Origin: Muribaculaceae bacterium Isolate-002 (NCI)
GTDB lineage: Bacteria > Bacteroidota > Bacteroidia > Bacteroidales > Muribaculaceae
Reading direction: 5' to 3'
Assembly: GCA_004102805.1 (NCBI GenBank)
Contig: SCEG01000001.1
Location: 62,001-126,000, forward strand
Length of the DNA: 64,000 nucleotides
Shown piece after piece: positions 43,395 through 52,417 of this stretch; positions within the stretch are counted from its first letter, which is position 1; each line of letters begins with the position of its first letter. The translations under genes and the position numbers were made by a program. The notes under the pieces are model-generated. The model ran no database searches. It saw only the letters and a list, made by a program, of their open reading frames with translations, and was not told the DNA's origin.

Positions 43395-45231
43395 TGCTGA
43401 TTATTGTATTTGATGTTAACATTCTGTCTTCAAGATATTTTCGCTGTGGAGAAATCTGACCTTTGAGATATTTCTCCATCACGAGCGACCCGATAGGCAC
43501 TCCGTAGGTGGCGCCGAAGCCGGCATTCTCGACATACACGCATATCGCTATTTGGGGGTCATGGTAGGGCGCGAAGCCGATGAACGCCGAGTGGTCCTTG
43601 CCGTGGGGGTTCTGGGCTGTGCCGGTCTTGCCGCATACCTCTATGTCGGGGAGCGCTGCCAGACGGCATGTTCCACCCGTTACCGCCATGCGCATGCCTT
43701 CGGCCACCGATTCATAATGCTCCCTGTCGATTGTGGGGACCCGCTTCTCAAGATATTGGCTTTCAAGCACAGTGTCTTGTATCTCCTTTACCACATGAGG
43801 GGTTATGAACCAGCCGCGGTTGGCGACTGTGGCGCACAGATTGGCAATCTGAAGCGGGGTGGCAAGGATTTCTCCCTGGCCGATGGCTATCGATATGATA
43901 GTGTTTGCGCTCCAGTGATTCTCTCCATATATCTTGTTGTAGAACTGAGCGTTGGGTATGAATCCGCGGCTTTCGCTCGGCAAGTCGACTCCGAGTTTGT
44001 AGCCGTATCCCATGCTGACGAGGTGCTTTTTCCAAGTCTCGAAAGCGTTGGCTACCGAACCGTATTTCGAACGGCGGTTGTCAAGCATGTTCTTAAGTCC
44101 CCAGCAGAAATATCCGTTACATGAGGTTTGCAATGCCGGCTTCAGCGGCAGTGGCGACGGGTGTCCGTGACAGCCGACTTTCAGTCCGCCGTTGATATAT
44201 CCGTGATAGCACGGATAAGTGGTCTGGAGATTGATTATCCCTTCCTGAAGCAGTATCAGACCCTGCGTAGGCTTGAATGTGGAGCCGGGCGGATAGGCCG
44301 CCATGAGCGCGCGGTCAAAGAGCGGTTTGTATTTGTCGTTGTTGAGCATGGCGTAATTCTCGCCGCGCTGACGTCCGATCAGTATGGTCGGGTCGTAGGT
44401 CGGGCTTGACACCATGCACAGTATCTCGCCTGTCGATGGCTCGATTGCCACTACCGCGCCGATTTTGTTCACCATCAGACTCTCGGCATATTGTTGCAGG
44501 TTGATATCGAGACTGAGTTTGAGATTGCGTCCGGCAATGCCGGGAATATCCTCTTCTCCGTCGCGGTAGCGTCCCTGTATGCGTCCGTGGGCGTCGCGTA
44601 TGAGTATCTCCTTGCCCTTGAAGCCTCGCAGGTGGTGGTCGTAGCTCTTTTCTACTCCGAGGTCACCGCAGTAGTCACCGCGCTCGTAATAAGGGTCGCG
44701 CTTTATGTCGTTGGGATTGACCTCGCGTATGTTGCCGAGCACATTGGCCGCCGACTTGTGGTTGTATTGGCGCAGTATTCGCTTCTGAATGAAAAATCCG
44801 GGGAAACGGTAGAGTTTTTCCTGCAGGCGTCCGTAGTCCTGAGCCGATAGCTGGGTAATGAATGTCTGGGGCGTATATGTCGAATATCCTGTCGATTTGC
44901 GCATGTCGACGAGGCGTTTGTCAAACTGTTCACGTGTGATGTTGAGCGTATTGCAGAAGTCGAGTGTGTCAAACGGCTGCACATCGCGCGGTATCATCAT
45001 CACGTCGTAGGCCGGTTGGTTGTATACAATCAGTTCTCCGTTGCGGTCATAAATCAGTCCGCGCGAAGGATAGACTGTTTTTTTCAGGAACGCGTTGTTG
45101 TCAGCCGAATCCTTATATTTGTCATCGTCGAGCTGCAGTGCATACAGCCTTACGATATAGATGATTGATATCAATATTATGAATGACGCGACAACGTATT
45201 TGCGCTTTTCAAGCTTATAATCTTTTCTCAC
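43375..45231 (-). CDS. mrdA: Penicillin-binding protein 2 (elongation transpeptidase)
   Basis: The class B PBP that cross-links side-wall peptidoglycan with RodA. The 618 residues contain an N-terminal membrane anchor (about 13-32), the non-catalytic dimerisation domain ('AYDVMMIPRDVQ', 'VLGNIREVNP'), and the transpeptidase domain: active-site Ser in 'YPPGSTFKPTQG', 'SANTIISIAIGQGE', and 'VCGKTGTAQNPHG' with KTG. All catalytic motifs are present. It overlaps mreD by 17 nt and rodA by 20 nt within the purH-mre-rodA block. Confidence 0.94.
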   Translation of the reverse strand: MRKDYKLEKRKYVVASFIILISIIYIVRLYALQLDDDKYKDSADNNAFLKKTVYPSRGLIYDRNGELIVYNQPAYDVMMIPRDVQPFDTLDFCNTLNITREQFDKRLVDMRKSTGYSTYTPQTFITQLSAQDYGRLQEKLYRFPGFFIQKRILRQYNHKSAANVLGNIREVNPNDIKRDPYYERGDYCGDLGVEKSYDHHLRGFKGKEILIRDAHGRIQGRYRDGEEDIPGIAGRNLKLSLDINLQQYAESLMVNKIGAVVAIEPSTGEILCMVSSPTYDPTILIGRQRGENYAMLNNDKYKPLFDRALMAAYPPGSTFKPTQGLILLQEGIINLQTTYPCYHGYINGGLKVGCHGHPSPLPLKPALQTSCNGYFCWGLKNMLDNRRSKYGSVANAFETWKKHLVSMGYGYKLGVDLPSESRGFIPNAQFYNKIYGENHWSANTIISIAIGQGEILATPLQIANLCATVANRGWFITPHVVKEIQDTVLESQYLEKRVPTIDREHYESVAEGMRMAVTGGTCRLAALPDIEVCGKTGTAQNPHGKDHSAFIGFAPYHDPQIAICVYVENAGFGATYGVPIGSLVMEKYLKGQISPQRKYLEDRMLTSNTIISSGVKKH

Positions 45232-45736
45232 GTCGGCGGGTTGTTAATGAGTCAATAGCGATTATTATGATAAAAGTCAGCAATGAGCTTGAGGCAATCT
45301 TGATAAACAGCCTCAGCGGATTGAATAATGATAATGTCTCTATGAAAAAGAATAGTGCGCAATATATAAGCGATATCGAAAACACATACTTTAGATATAC
45401 CGACATTCCGAGTGAGCGGAACGACGGTTGAGGCGTTGACATTTCATCCTCACGGGGAAAATACAGCCGTAACACCGGCTTGCGCAGCAGACCGAGTATC
45501 GTGCATGCCAAAGCATTCATGCCCTGGGTGTCAGAGAATATATCAATCGTAAGCCCCAGTAGAAACGATATTGTCAGCACCCAGTTGACATGCATTGTTA
45601 CAGGAAGCTTCAATATGACATATATAAACACAAGAGGCACCGCATAGCCAAACAGGCAGATGTGGTTGAAAACTATCACCTGCGCCAGCACCATCAGTAC
45701 ATATAATATCACAAATTGCAGAACTGTCTTTGCCAT
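45215..45736 (-). CDS. mreD: Rod shape-determining protein MreD
   Basis: A 173-residue inner-membrane protein with five or six hydrophobic helices, the integral-membrane part of the MreBCD elongasome. Sequence conservation in MreD is low; 'LGLTIDIFSDTQGMNALACT' fits the family block 'G...D.......G..al'. The assignment also rests on its place between mreC (6 nt upstream) and the PBP2 gene (17-nt overlap). Confidence 0.88.
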   Translation of the reverse strand: MAKTVLQFVILYVLMVLAQVIVFNHICLFGYAVPLVFIYVILKLPVTMHVNWVLTISFLLGLTIDIFSDTQGMNALACTILGLLRKPVLRLYFPREDEMSTPQPSFRSLGMSVYLKYVFSISLIYCALFFFIETLSLFNPLRLFIKIASSSLLTFIIIIAIDSLTTRRREKRL

Positions 45737-45742
45737 CGTGTC

Positions 45743-46606
45743 TTACTGTTTGTTTTGTTGCTTGCTTTCGTTAGTGTCGGTCTCGACCTGCCTGATGGAG
45801 TCTGCGACATCGCTTGCAATCACTCTCACTGTCGACAATCGGGAGAAGTCAGTCAGCAGATTTACGCGCAAGGTGAAGAAGTTGTCGTCGATTGTCTTTT
45901 CACTTCCGGCCACTATACCGACTGGAATTCCTTCGGGAAACATGGCCGAGTATCCGCTGGTGACCACTGTGTCTCCGGTCGTATAAATAGTGTGACGTGG
46001 CAACTCTTCGAGCAGTGCGACTCCCGGATCTTTGCCGTCCCACACAAGCGAGCCGAACGCGTCATTTCCCTTGACCTTGCATGAGAGACGGAAATTCGGA
46101 TTTAGCAGCGATATCAGACGCGAATAGTTGTCTCCAACGATGTTCACTACACCGACAATGCCGTTCTGGTCGACGACTCCCATCTCCGGACGTATGCCGT
46201 CGCGGCTTCCTTTGTTGATAGTGATGTAATTGTAGGGTTTGTGGATGCTGTTGTTGATGACTGACGCAATGATAAACCGGTAGGGGCGCAATGTTTCCGA
46301 TACAGTCATCGTATCGGCATAAAATCTTTCCTGATACAGTTGCAATGTGGCTTTCATGCCGAGCAATTCCTCCTCAAGCCGGGCGTTCTGGACCTGGAGC
46401 TCCTCGTTGGTTTCGCGCAGATTGAAATATGATGTGATGTTATGCGACAAATCGTATATTCCTGCTGTCAGTTTTCCAGCCGATGTCATGTAGACATGAT
46501 GCTGGTAGGGATTTTTGTCAAACAGAAATATACAACTTACTATCACATAAAATGCAAACACAAACCATGTGCTGTGTTTGACCAGAAAATCAATTAGATT
46601 GCGCAC
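45743..46606 (-). CDS. mreC: Rod shape-determining protein MreC
   Basis: MreC links the cytoplasmic MreB filament to periplasmic PBP2. I choose GTG 46606, giving 287 residues beginning 'RNLIDFLVKHSTWFVFAFYV' after the initiator, the usual MreC start with a short cytoplasmic tail and one membrane helix. A coiled coil follows ('ETNEELQVQNARLEEELLGM'), then the beta-domain pair ('YNYITINKGSRDGIRPEMGV', 'GIVGVVNIVGDNYSRLI'). The longer frame to ATG 46669 would begin inside the loop of a hairpin (46655-46688) and has no family character. Confidence 0.9.
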   Translation of the reverse strand: MRNLIDFLVKHSTWFVFAFYVIVSCIFLFDKNPYQHHVYMTSAGKLTAGIYDLSHNITSYFNLRETNEELQVQNARLEEELLGMKATLQLYQERFYADTMTVSETLRPYRFIIASVINNSIHKPYNYITINKGSRDGIRPEMGVVDQNGIVGVVNIVGDNYSRLISLLNPNFRLSCKVKGNDAFGSLVWDGKDPGVALLEELPRHTIYTTGDTVVTSGYSAMFPEGIPVGIVAGSEKTIDDNFFTLRVNLLTDFSRLSTVRVIASDVADSIRQVETDTNESKQQNKQ

Positions 46607-46654
46607 CTGACAGTTTGTTATTGACCGGGTTGAAGTTGTGTATGTTATATGTTG

Positions 46655-46688
46655 AAAACATTCCGGCATTAGTGTGCCGGAATGTTTT
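46655..46688 (-). terminator. Terminator-like hairpin between mreB and mreC
   Basis: A perfect 14-bp stem (46655-46668 with 46675-46688), 6-nt loop; on the minus strand the right side ends in TTTT. It starts 17 nt after the mreB stop codon. It probably lowers transcription of mreCD-mrdA-rodA relative to mreB. Confidence 0.65.
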
Positions 46689-46704
46689 CGGGGTAATGCG
46701 GAGT

Positions 46705-47724
46705 TTATCGTATGAGGAACGAGAAGTGGTCGATGTTCTTAAGCGCCACACCTGTGCCCTTGGCTACCGCGAGAAGAGGCTCGTCGGCCACGTGGAACTG
46801 GATGCCGATTTTGTCGGTGAGACGCTTGTCGAGACCGCGGAGCAAGGCGCCGCCGCCGGCAAGCCATATACCGTTGTGCACGATGTCGGCGTAAAGTTCT
46901 GGCGGGGTCTGCTCAAGCGCGCTCAACACGGCGGCTTCTATCTTCGAAATCGATTTCTCGATGCAATGGGAGATTTCCTGATATGACACTGGGATTTCCA
47001 TCGGAAGCGCTGTCATCTGGTTGGGGCCGTGCACGATATAGTCTTCCGGCGGATTTTCAAGTTCGGTCAGCGCCGAGCCTACATGCATCTTGATCTGCTC
47101 GGCAGTGCGTACACCCACCTTGACATTGTGTGCGCGGCGCATGTGACCCTGAATGTCATCGGTGAGGTCATCGCCGGCAATCTGGATGCTCTTGTTCGAC
47201 ACGATGCCGCCAAGTGATATCACTGCGATTTCAGTAGTGCCGCCACCTATGTCGACAATCATGTTTCCTTCTGCCGCAGCTACGTCAAGGCCGATGCCGA
47301 GAGCCGCTGCCATCGGTTCGTATATCATGTATACGTCACGTCCGTTGGCGTGCTCCGACGAGTCGCGCACCGCACGTATCTCCACTTCGGTTGAGCCTGA
47401 AGGGATACCTACGACCATGCGCAGCGAGGGGGAGAACCAGTTGTTTTTCGAACTTGCCTTCTTCACAAGGCCGCGTATCATGAGCTCGGCGGCGTTGAAG
47501 TCGGCGATCACGCCTTTGCGCAGAGGGCGCACGGTGCGGATATTGTCAGGCTCCTTGCCTTCCATCAGCTGGGCTTCCTTGCCCACGGCGATGAGTTTGT
47601 CGGTGCGCCGGTCGAGAGCAACGATGGAGGGCTCGTCAATAACGATTTTATCGTTGTGTATGATGATTGTATTGGCCGTACCGAGGTCAATGGCAATCTC
47701 TTTTGTGAGGCTGAATAATCTCAT
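46705..47724 (-). CDS. mreB: Rod shape-determining protein MreB (bacterial actin)
   Basis: An actin homologue that forms membrane-bound filaments guiding side-wall synthesis. The 339 residues show the phosphate-1 loop 'IDLGTANTIIIHND', 'YEPMAAALGIGLDV', the phosphate-2 loop 'MIVDIGGGTTEIAVISLGG' and 'GGGALLRGLDKRL' for adenosine. The N-terminus 'MRLFSLTKEIAIDLG' is the amphipathic start typical of MreB. It follows purH by 51 nt and is separated from mreC by a terminator-like hairpin. Confidence 0.97.
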   Translation of the reverse strand: MRLFSLTKEIAIDLGTANTIIIHNDKIVIDEPSIVALDRRTDKLIAVGKEAQLMEGKEPDNIRTVRPLRKGVIADFNAAELMIRGLVKKASSKNNWFSPSLRMVVGIPSGSTEVEIRAVRDSSEHANGRDVYMIYEPMAAALGIGLDVAAAEGNMIVDIGGGTTEIAVISLGGIVSNKSIQIAGDDLTDDIQGHMRRAHNVKVGVRTAEQIKMHVGSALTELENPPEDYIVHGPNQMTALPMEIPVSYQEISHCIEKSISKIEAAVLSALEQTPPELYADIVHNGIWLAGGGALLRGLDKRLTDKIGIQFHVADEPLLAVAKGTGVALKNIDHFSFLIR

Positions 47725-47775
47725 TTTGTCTGTCAGTCAATTTTGGAGTTATAATGATAAGTGCTGACCTCCTGA

Positions 47776-49302
47776 TCAGTGTTTGAAGTGGCGTATGCCG
47801 GTTGTCACCATCGCCATGCCGTGGGCGTCGCAATATTCAACGGAGTCGTTGTCGCGTATCGAGCCCCCGGGATGTATGACGGCTGTTATTCCGGCCTGGT
47901 CGGCAATCTCCACACAGTCGGCGAAGGGGAAGAATGCGTCGGAAGCCATTACTGCGCCGTTGAGGTCGAAACCGAATGACTGTGCCTTTGCGATGGCTTG
48001 ACGGAGAGCGTCGACGCGTGATGTCTGGCCGATGCCGCTTGCATAGAGCTGGCCGTTTTTGGCAAGTACGATTGCGTTGCTCTTTGACTGCTTGACTATT
48101 TTGTTGGCGAAAAGCAGGTCGGCAATCTGGCCTACGGTCGGCGCGACCTTGGTTACGGTGGTAAGCATGTCTGGAGTTTCGGTAGCGGTGTCGCGGTCCT
48201 GTACGAGGGCGCCGTTGAGCACCGAACGGAACTGGCGGCTGCGGGGAGCTGCCTGCTTCTGAACGAGTATGATGCGGTTTTTCTTCTGTTCGAGCACTTT
48301 GAGCGCGCCATCGGTGTAAGACGGTGCGATGATTACCTCGAAGAAGATTTTGTTGATTTCTTCAGCTACAGCCTCGTCAATCTCGGTGTTGGAGATGAGC
48401 ACACCGCCGAATGCCGATACGGGGTCGCCTGCGAGTGCGTCGGTCCACGCCTGGAGTATGGTCTGACGGGTTGCGACTCCGCATGCGTTGTTGTGCTTGA
48501 GTATGGCGAATGTGGGCTCTGTGCCGAATTCTGCCATCAGCTGGGTGGCAGCGTCAATGTCAAGAAGGTTGTTGTAGGAAATCTCTTTGCCGTGGAGCTG
48601 GTCGAACATCGCGTTAAGGTCGCCGTAGAAAAATCCTTTCTGATGGGGATTCTCGCCGTAGCGCATGGCGCGCTGGCCGTTGAACACGATGCGGAGGTCA
48701 TCGGCATCTTCGCCTGCGAAATAATTGTATATGGCTGAGTCGTAGCCCGATGACACGGCGAATGCCTCTTTCGCAAACCAGCGGCGCTGCTGAAGGGTTG
48801 AGCTGGCGCCTGATGTACGGAGCATTTCGGCAAGCGGTGCATATTGTTGTTTCGATGCCACGATCACGACATCATTGTAGTTTTTGGCTGCGCCTCTGAT
48901 GAGTGATATGCCGCCTATGTCTATTTTCTCGATGATATCTTCGTCTGATGCTCCTGAAGCCACTGTGGCCTCGAAAGGATACAGGTCAACTATCACGAGG
49001 TCGATTTCAGGTATCTCGTACTGTGATATCTGCTGACGGTCGCCTTCGTTGTCGCGACGGTTGAGTATGCCGCCAAACACTTTGGGATGCAATGTCTTGA
49101 CACGGCCCCCGAGTATCGAGGGGTAGCCGGTCAGATCCTCTACGGCCTGACAGCTGTAGCCCAGGCTCTCGATAAATGATTTCGTGCCACCGGTTGAGAG
49201 GAATTTTACTCCATCGGCGTTGAGCATACTTAGTATTTCATCCAATCCATCTTTGTGAAATACCGAAACAAGCGCGGTTTTAATCTTTTTTACGTCAGAC
49301 AT
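47776..49302 (-). CDS. purH: Bifunctional AICAR transformylase / IMP cyclohydrolase
   Basis: PurH carries out the last two steps of de novo IMP synthesis. The 508-residue protein has the N-terminal MGS-like cyclohydrolase domain ('ALVSVFHKDGLDEIL', 'LSTGGTKSFIESLGY') and the C-terminal transformylase domain with 'LKHNNACGVA' (the catalytic Lys-His pair), 'SDAFFPFADCVEIA' and 'VIHPGGSIRDNDS'. It leads the minus-strand block with the mre genes, an arrangement also known in other Bacteroidales. A TAAATTTG -7 box lies at 49340-49347 (minus), but its nearest TTTG is too close for a good -33. Confidence 0.96.
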   Translation of the reverse strand: MSDVKKIKTALVSVFHKDGLDEILSMLNADGVKFLSTGGTKSFIESLGYSCQAVEDLTGYPSILGGRVKTLHPKVFGGILNRRDNEGDRQQISQYEIPEIDLVIVDLYPFEATVASGASDEDIIEKIDIGGISLIRGAAKNYNDVVIVASKQQYAPLAEMLRTSGASSTLQQRRWFAKEAFAVSSGYDSAIYNYFAGEDADDLRIVFNGQRAMRYGENPHQKGFFYGDLNAMFDQLHGKEISYNNLLDIDAATQLMAEFGTEPTFAILKHNNACGVATRQTILQAWTDALAGDPVSAFGGVLISNTEIDEAVAEEINKIFFEVIIAPSYTDGALKVLEQKKNRIILVQKQAAPRSRQFRSVLNGALVQDRDTATETPDMLTTVTKVAPTVGQIADLLFANKIVKQSKSNAIVLAKNGQLYASGIGQTSRVDALRQAIAKAQSFGFDLNGAVMASDAFFPFADCVEIADQAGITAVIHPGGSIRDNDSVEYCDAHGMAMVTTGIRHFKH

Positions 49303-49397
49303 ATTGACTCTTTTGAAGTTGTTCTTAGAATTTAGAGTGCAAATTTAAAAATTTTTTTTTACACAAATGCGCTTTTTTCATCTTTTGCTAAACAGAT

Positions 49398-49430
49398 TTT
49401 GCCGATAAATGTTAAATGTATATACTTTTA
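49398..49430 (+). promoter_or_regulatory. Possible promoter of the flavodoxin gene
   Basis: TTTG (49398-49401), 21-nt spacer, TACTTTTA (49423-49430, last base off consensus). The start would fall within a few bases of the ATG at 49442. Confidence 0.3.
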
Positions 49431-49441
49431 ACTGATTTGTC

Positions 49442-49942
49442 ATGAAAAAGATTGGAATTTTCTACGGATCTTCTACCGGTACGACCGAGGCTGTCGCGCA
49501 TAAACTTGCAAAAATGCTTGATGTGGCCGAGGCTGATGTGCATGATATAGCTTCTGTGGCTCCTTCGGCATTTGCCGGATATGAAGTGTTGGTGCTCGGC
49601 ACTTCGACATGGGGCGTGGGCGACCTGCAGGATGACTGGTATGATTTTGTCGATGGCGCAGGTGTGCTTGACCTCAGCGGCAAGACGATGGCTTTGTTCG
49701 GTTGCGGCGACGAGACTATGTCTGATTCGTTCTGCTCGGCTGTAGGCAAGCTTTATGAAAGGTTTAAACCGACAGGCGTGAAAATGATCGGCGCTTTCAA
49801 TGCCGACGGATATAGCTTCAGCCACTCCGGAGCACTGATTGACGGTGTTTATGTGGGGCTGCTTCTTGACGAGGTCAATCATCCGGAGCTTACCGACTTG
49901 CGTATGCGTCAATGGGTTTCGGAAATAAAGCCCTTGATGTAG
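49442..49942 (+). CDS. fldA: Flavodoxin
   Basis: A 166-residue FMN-binding electron carrier of the long-chain type that can stand in for ferredoxin. The phosphate loop 'GIFYGSSTGTTEAVAHKLA' opens the protein; 'LGTSTWGVGDLQDDW' and 'LFGCGDETMSDSFCSAVG' are the two isoalloxazine-binding loops with the aromatic residue expected. It is divergent from purH and its 3' end is 9 nt from the convergent MGMT gene. Confidence 0.95.
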   Translation: MKKIGIFYGSSTGTTEAVAHKLAKMLDVAEADVHDIASVAPSAFAGYEVLVLGTSTWGVGDLQDDWYDFVDGAGVLDLSGKTMALFGCGDETMSDSFCSAVGKLYERFKPTGVKMIGAFNADGYSFSHSGALIDGVYVGLLLDEVNHPELTDLRMRQWVSEIKPLM

Positions 49943-49950
49943 TAAGGTGA

Positions 49951-50490
49951 TTAGACTCCTGAGCCGGTAAGCCGGTTGATTCCGGCTTCCATTTCAAGCA
50001 TGAATTTCTTTGCTTCTAGACCGCCGCTGTAGCCTGTAAGCCGGCGGTCGCTTCCTATTATCCTGTGGCATGGAATGAAGATTGTGAGCGGGTTTATGGC
50101 TATGGCCGATGCGGTGGCGCGCACTGCTCCCGGATTGCCTGCACGCAGGGCAAGCTCTTTGTATGATGCTGTCGCGCCGTATGGAATTTCTGCCAGAGAG
50201 TGCCATACGGCGCGCTGGAAGTCTGTGCCGATAAGCGACAGCGGGATGTCAAATGTTGTGCGCTTCCGGTCAAAGTATTCGTCAAGCTGTGAGGCGGCGC
50301 GTCGGATTACGTCGGACGTGCCAGGCATATATCGTAAGTCATTGTCAGAAAGATGGCGGCACAGATGTCGGTGGATTGCGGCCTGGAGTTTGTCTCCGCG
50401 TTTGTAGCAGAGATAGAGCCGGTTGTCGCATGCTCCGATGATTATCTCTCCAATGGGCGACGCGTGTCGTGCGGTTATTATTGTTGTCAT
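49951..50490 (-). CDS. ogt: Methylated-DNA-[protein]-cysteine S-methyltransferase
   Basis: A suicide repair protein that takes the alkyl group from O6-alkylguanine onto its own cysteine. The 179-residue protein has the DNA-binding domain with 'IPYGATASYKELALRAGNP', and the active-site motif 'FIPCHRII' followed by 'GYSGGLEAKKFML'. It lacks the Ada regulatory domain, so the short Ogt type is the right name. It has its own predicted promoter (50526-50556, minus). Confidence 0.93.
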   Translation of the reverse strand: MTTIITARHASPIGEIIIGACDNRLYLCYKRGDKLQAAIHRHLCRHLSDNDLRYMPGTSDVIRRAASQLDEYFDRKRTTFDIPLSLIGTDFQRAVWHSLAEIPYGATASYKELALRAGNPGAVRATASAIAINPLTIFIPCHRIIGSDRRLTGYSGGLEAKKFMLEMEAGINRLTGSGV

Positions 50491-50525
50491 ATATCTGTTA
50501 TGGCTGTCGGGATAATATCTGCGTG

Positions 50526-50556
50526 TAAAGATACTGCCTTTGTCACTGGCCGCAAA
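50526..50556 (-). promoter_or_regulatory. Predicted promoter of the methyltransferase gene
   Basis: On the minus strand TTTG (50553-50556), 19-nt spacer, TATCTTTA (50526-50533; last base off consensus). Confidence 0.42.
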
Positions 50557-50606
50557 ATTATTTCCTGGATTTTGGTTTCGAGATTTTGCTAAAAACGGTT
50601 AATTGC

Positions 50607-50637
50607 TTTGCGGTGAAGCCTATTTGTTTTATCTTTG
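50607..50637 (+). promoter_or_regulatory. Predicted promoter of the DHH phosphoesterase gene
   Basis: TTTG (50607-50610), 19-nt spacer, TATCTTTG (50630-50637). The start near 50644 gives a leader of about 20 nt to the ATG at 50665. Confidence 0.62.
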
Positions 50638-50664
50638 TGGATTGAAACAAATTGAATTAAAGAT

Positions 50665-51708
50665 ATGCTCAGTCGTTTGGTTGACGAAAATAATATAAAA
50701 GAACTGCGCAGGCTGCTTGAGACTTGTGAGAATGTAGTGATCACATGTCATATAGCGCCTGACGGCGACGCTATGGGTAGTTCGCTCGGTTTTGCAAACG
50801 TGTTAAACGCGATTGGCAAGACTGTCAAGGTGATTACTCCCGATATGCCGCCGCGCAATCTGATGTTTTTGCCCGGAGCGAAAGATATTGTAGTCTATAC
50901 AAAATATCAGGACTTTGCCACGCGGCTTCTGAGAGATGCGGATCTGATTTTCGCGCTTGACTACAATGATATCAAGCGGATTGACAAAGTGGGCGACGCG
51001 TTGCTTGCGTCAAAAGCTCCGAAGGTCATGATTGACCATCACATGTTTCCCGGCGATTTTGTCAATGTAAGGATTTCGCATCCTGAAGTGTCGTCGACAT
51101 CTATGCTTGTGTTCAGAGTGCTGTGTCGTCTTGAGCTGTTCCCTTATATTGACAAGGATGCTGCGACATGCATTTACACCGGCATGATGACCGACACGGG
51201 CAATTTCTCCTATAACTCCAATGACCCGGATCTTTATATCGTCATAAGCGAGTTGCTGAAAAAAGGGATAAACAAGGATGCCATATATTCCAAAGTGTAT
51301 AATTCGAATACACCTGACCGTCTGCGTCTCAACGGTTATGCCGTGGAGCAGAAGATGAAGATATATGACGACTGTCACGGAGCGCTCATTACCCTGACTC
51401 GTGATGAACTCAACAGGTATCACTATCAGAAAGGCGATACAGAGAGTCTTGTCAATGTGCCGTTGAGTGTCCCGGATATTGTGTTTTCGTTCTTCCTTCG
51501 CGAAGAGACCGGATACATCAAGGTGTCGGCGCGCTCCAAAGGCGAATTCCCGGTCAATAAGATATGTGAAAAACATTTCAACGGGGGTGGGCACAAAAAT
51601 GCAGCCGGCGGAGAGTTCTACGGCACTCTGGAAGAAGCTGTGTCGCGGTTTGAAGAGCTTGTGCCCGAATTTGAGCAACTCCTTGAAACATGTCGGTCAA
51701 ATGACTGA
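50665..51708 (+). CDS. DHH-family phosphoesterase (NrnA-like oligoribonuclease / pAp phosphatase)
   Basis: A 347-residue protein of the DHH/DHHA1 superfamily, most like NrnA, which degrades short oligonucleotides and dephosphorylates pAp. Motif I is 'ITCHIAPDGDAMGSSLG', followed by 'FALDYND', the DHH motif 'MIDHHMFPGDF', 'TGMMTDTGNFSYNS' and the DHHA1 motif 'GGGHKNAAGG'. There is no signal peptide. Cyclic-di-AMP hydrolases share this core, but the membrane and PAS parts of GdpP are absent. The lipoprotein gene follows after 35 nt. Confidence 0.92.
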   Translation: MLSRLVDENNIKELRRLLETCENVVITCHIAPDGDAMGSSLGFANVLNAIGKTVKVITPDMPPRNLMFLPGAKDIVVYTKYQDFATRLLRDADLIFALDYNDIKRIDKVGDALLASKAPKVMIDHHMFPGDFVNVRISHPEVSSTSMLVFRVLCRLELFPYIDKDAATCIYTGMMTDTGNFSYNSNDPDLYIVISELLKKGINKDAIYSKVYNSNTPDRLRLNGYAVEQKMKIYDDCHGALITLTRDELNRYHYQKGDTESLVNVPLSVPDIVFSFFLREETGYIKVSARSKGEFPVNKICEKHFNGGGHKNAAGGEFYGTLEEAVSRFEELVPEFEQLLETCRSND

Positions 51709-51743
51709 AAATAATCTCTGATAATAATAAATACTCAATAATA

Positions 51744-52319
51744 ATGAAATTATCTCATTTTTGCCTGTTGGCCGCCGCGGGAATGGCATCGGTTGTGTCA
51801 TTCACAGGCTGTGACAGTGGAAAAAGTTATGCCGATCTTCTTACAGAGGAAACCCATGCGGTAAACTATTATCTTGCCAACCACCGGGTGGTGAATGAAA
51901 TCCCTGCCGACACTGTTTTTGAATATGGGGAAGATGCACCGTATTATCGTATTGACGAGGACAGCAACCTGTATATGCAGGTTATCAATCCAGGCACACC
52001 CGACAATAAGGTTGAGGATGATGAACTGATTTATTTCCGTTACACCAGATATAATCTCAAATATTATTTTGACACGGATCTGATGGTAGGCAGCGGAAAC
52101 TCCGATAATCTCAATGTGCAGGCCACATCGTTCCGTTTCGGCAACACAATGCTGTCGTCGGCCTCGGCCTACGGCATGGGAATACAGGAGCCCTTGAAGT
52201 ATCTCGGTGTTGACTGTGAAGTAAATCTTGTGGTCAAGTCGCAGCTCGGTCCCACTGATGATATCGCGGCTGTTGTGCCATATATGTACAATCTCCGCTA
52301 TTTCCGCCAGCCATATTGA
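51744..52319 (+). CDS. DUF4827-like lipoprotein
   Basis: A 191-residue lipoprotein with signal peptide and lipobox ('SVVSFTGCDSG'). The mature part begins 'KSYADLLTEETHAVNYYL' and contains 'DELIYFRYTRYNLKYY' and a C-terminal 'VPYMYNLRYFRQPY', the pattern of the Bacteroidales DUF4827 family as I remember it. It resembles no peptidyl-prolyl isomerase active site closely enough to name, though some FKBP-like spacing of aromatic residues is present. Function unknown. It lies between the DHH gene and glmM. Confidence 0.7.
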   Translation: MKLSHFCLLAAAGMASVVSFTGCDSGKSYADLLTEETHAVNYYLANHRVVNEIPADTVFEYGEDAPYYRIDEDSNLYMQVINPGTPDNKVEDDELIYFRYTRYNLKYYFDTDLMVGSGNSDNLNVQATSFRFGNTMLSSASAYGMGIQEPLKYLGVDCEVNLVVKSQLGPTDDIAAVVPYMYNLRYFRQPY

Positions 52320-52417
52320 TTGGCAGGTGTCATGCATAATGAATATTCAGGTTTAACAATATCACTATGACTTTTCGAAAACACTCCGAAAAGTCGATTA
52401 AAAATCAGAAAGAAATA

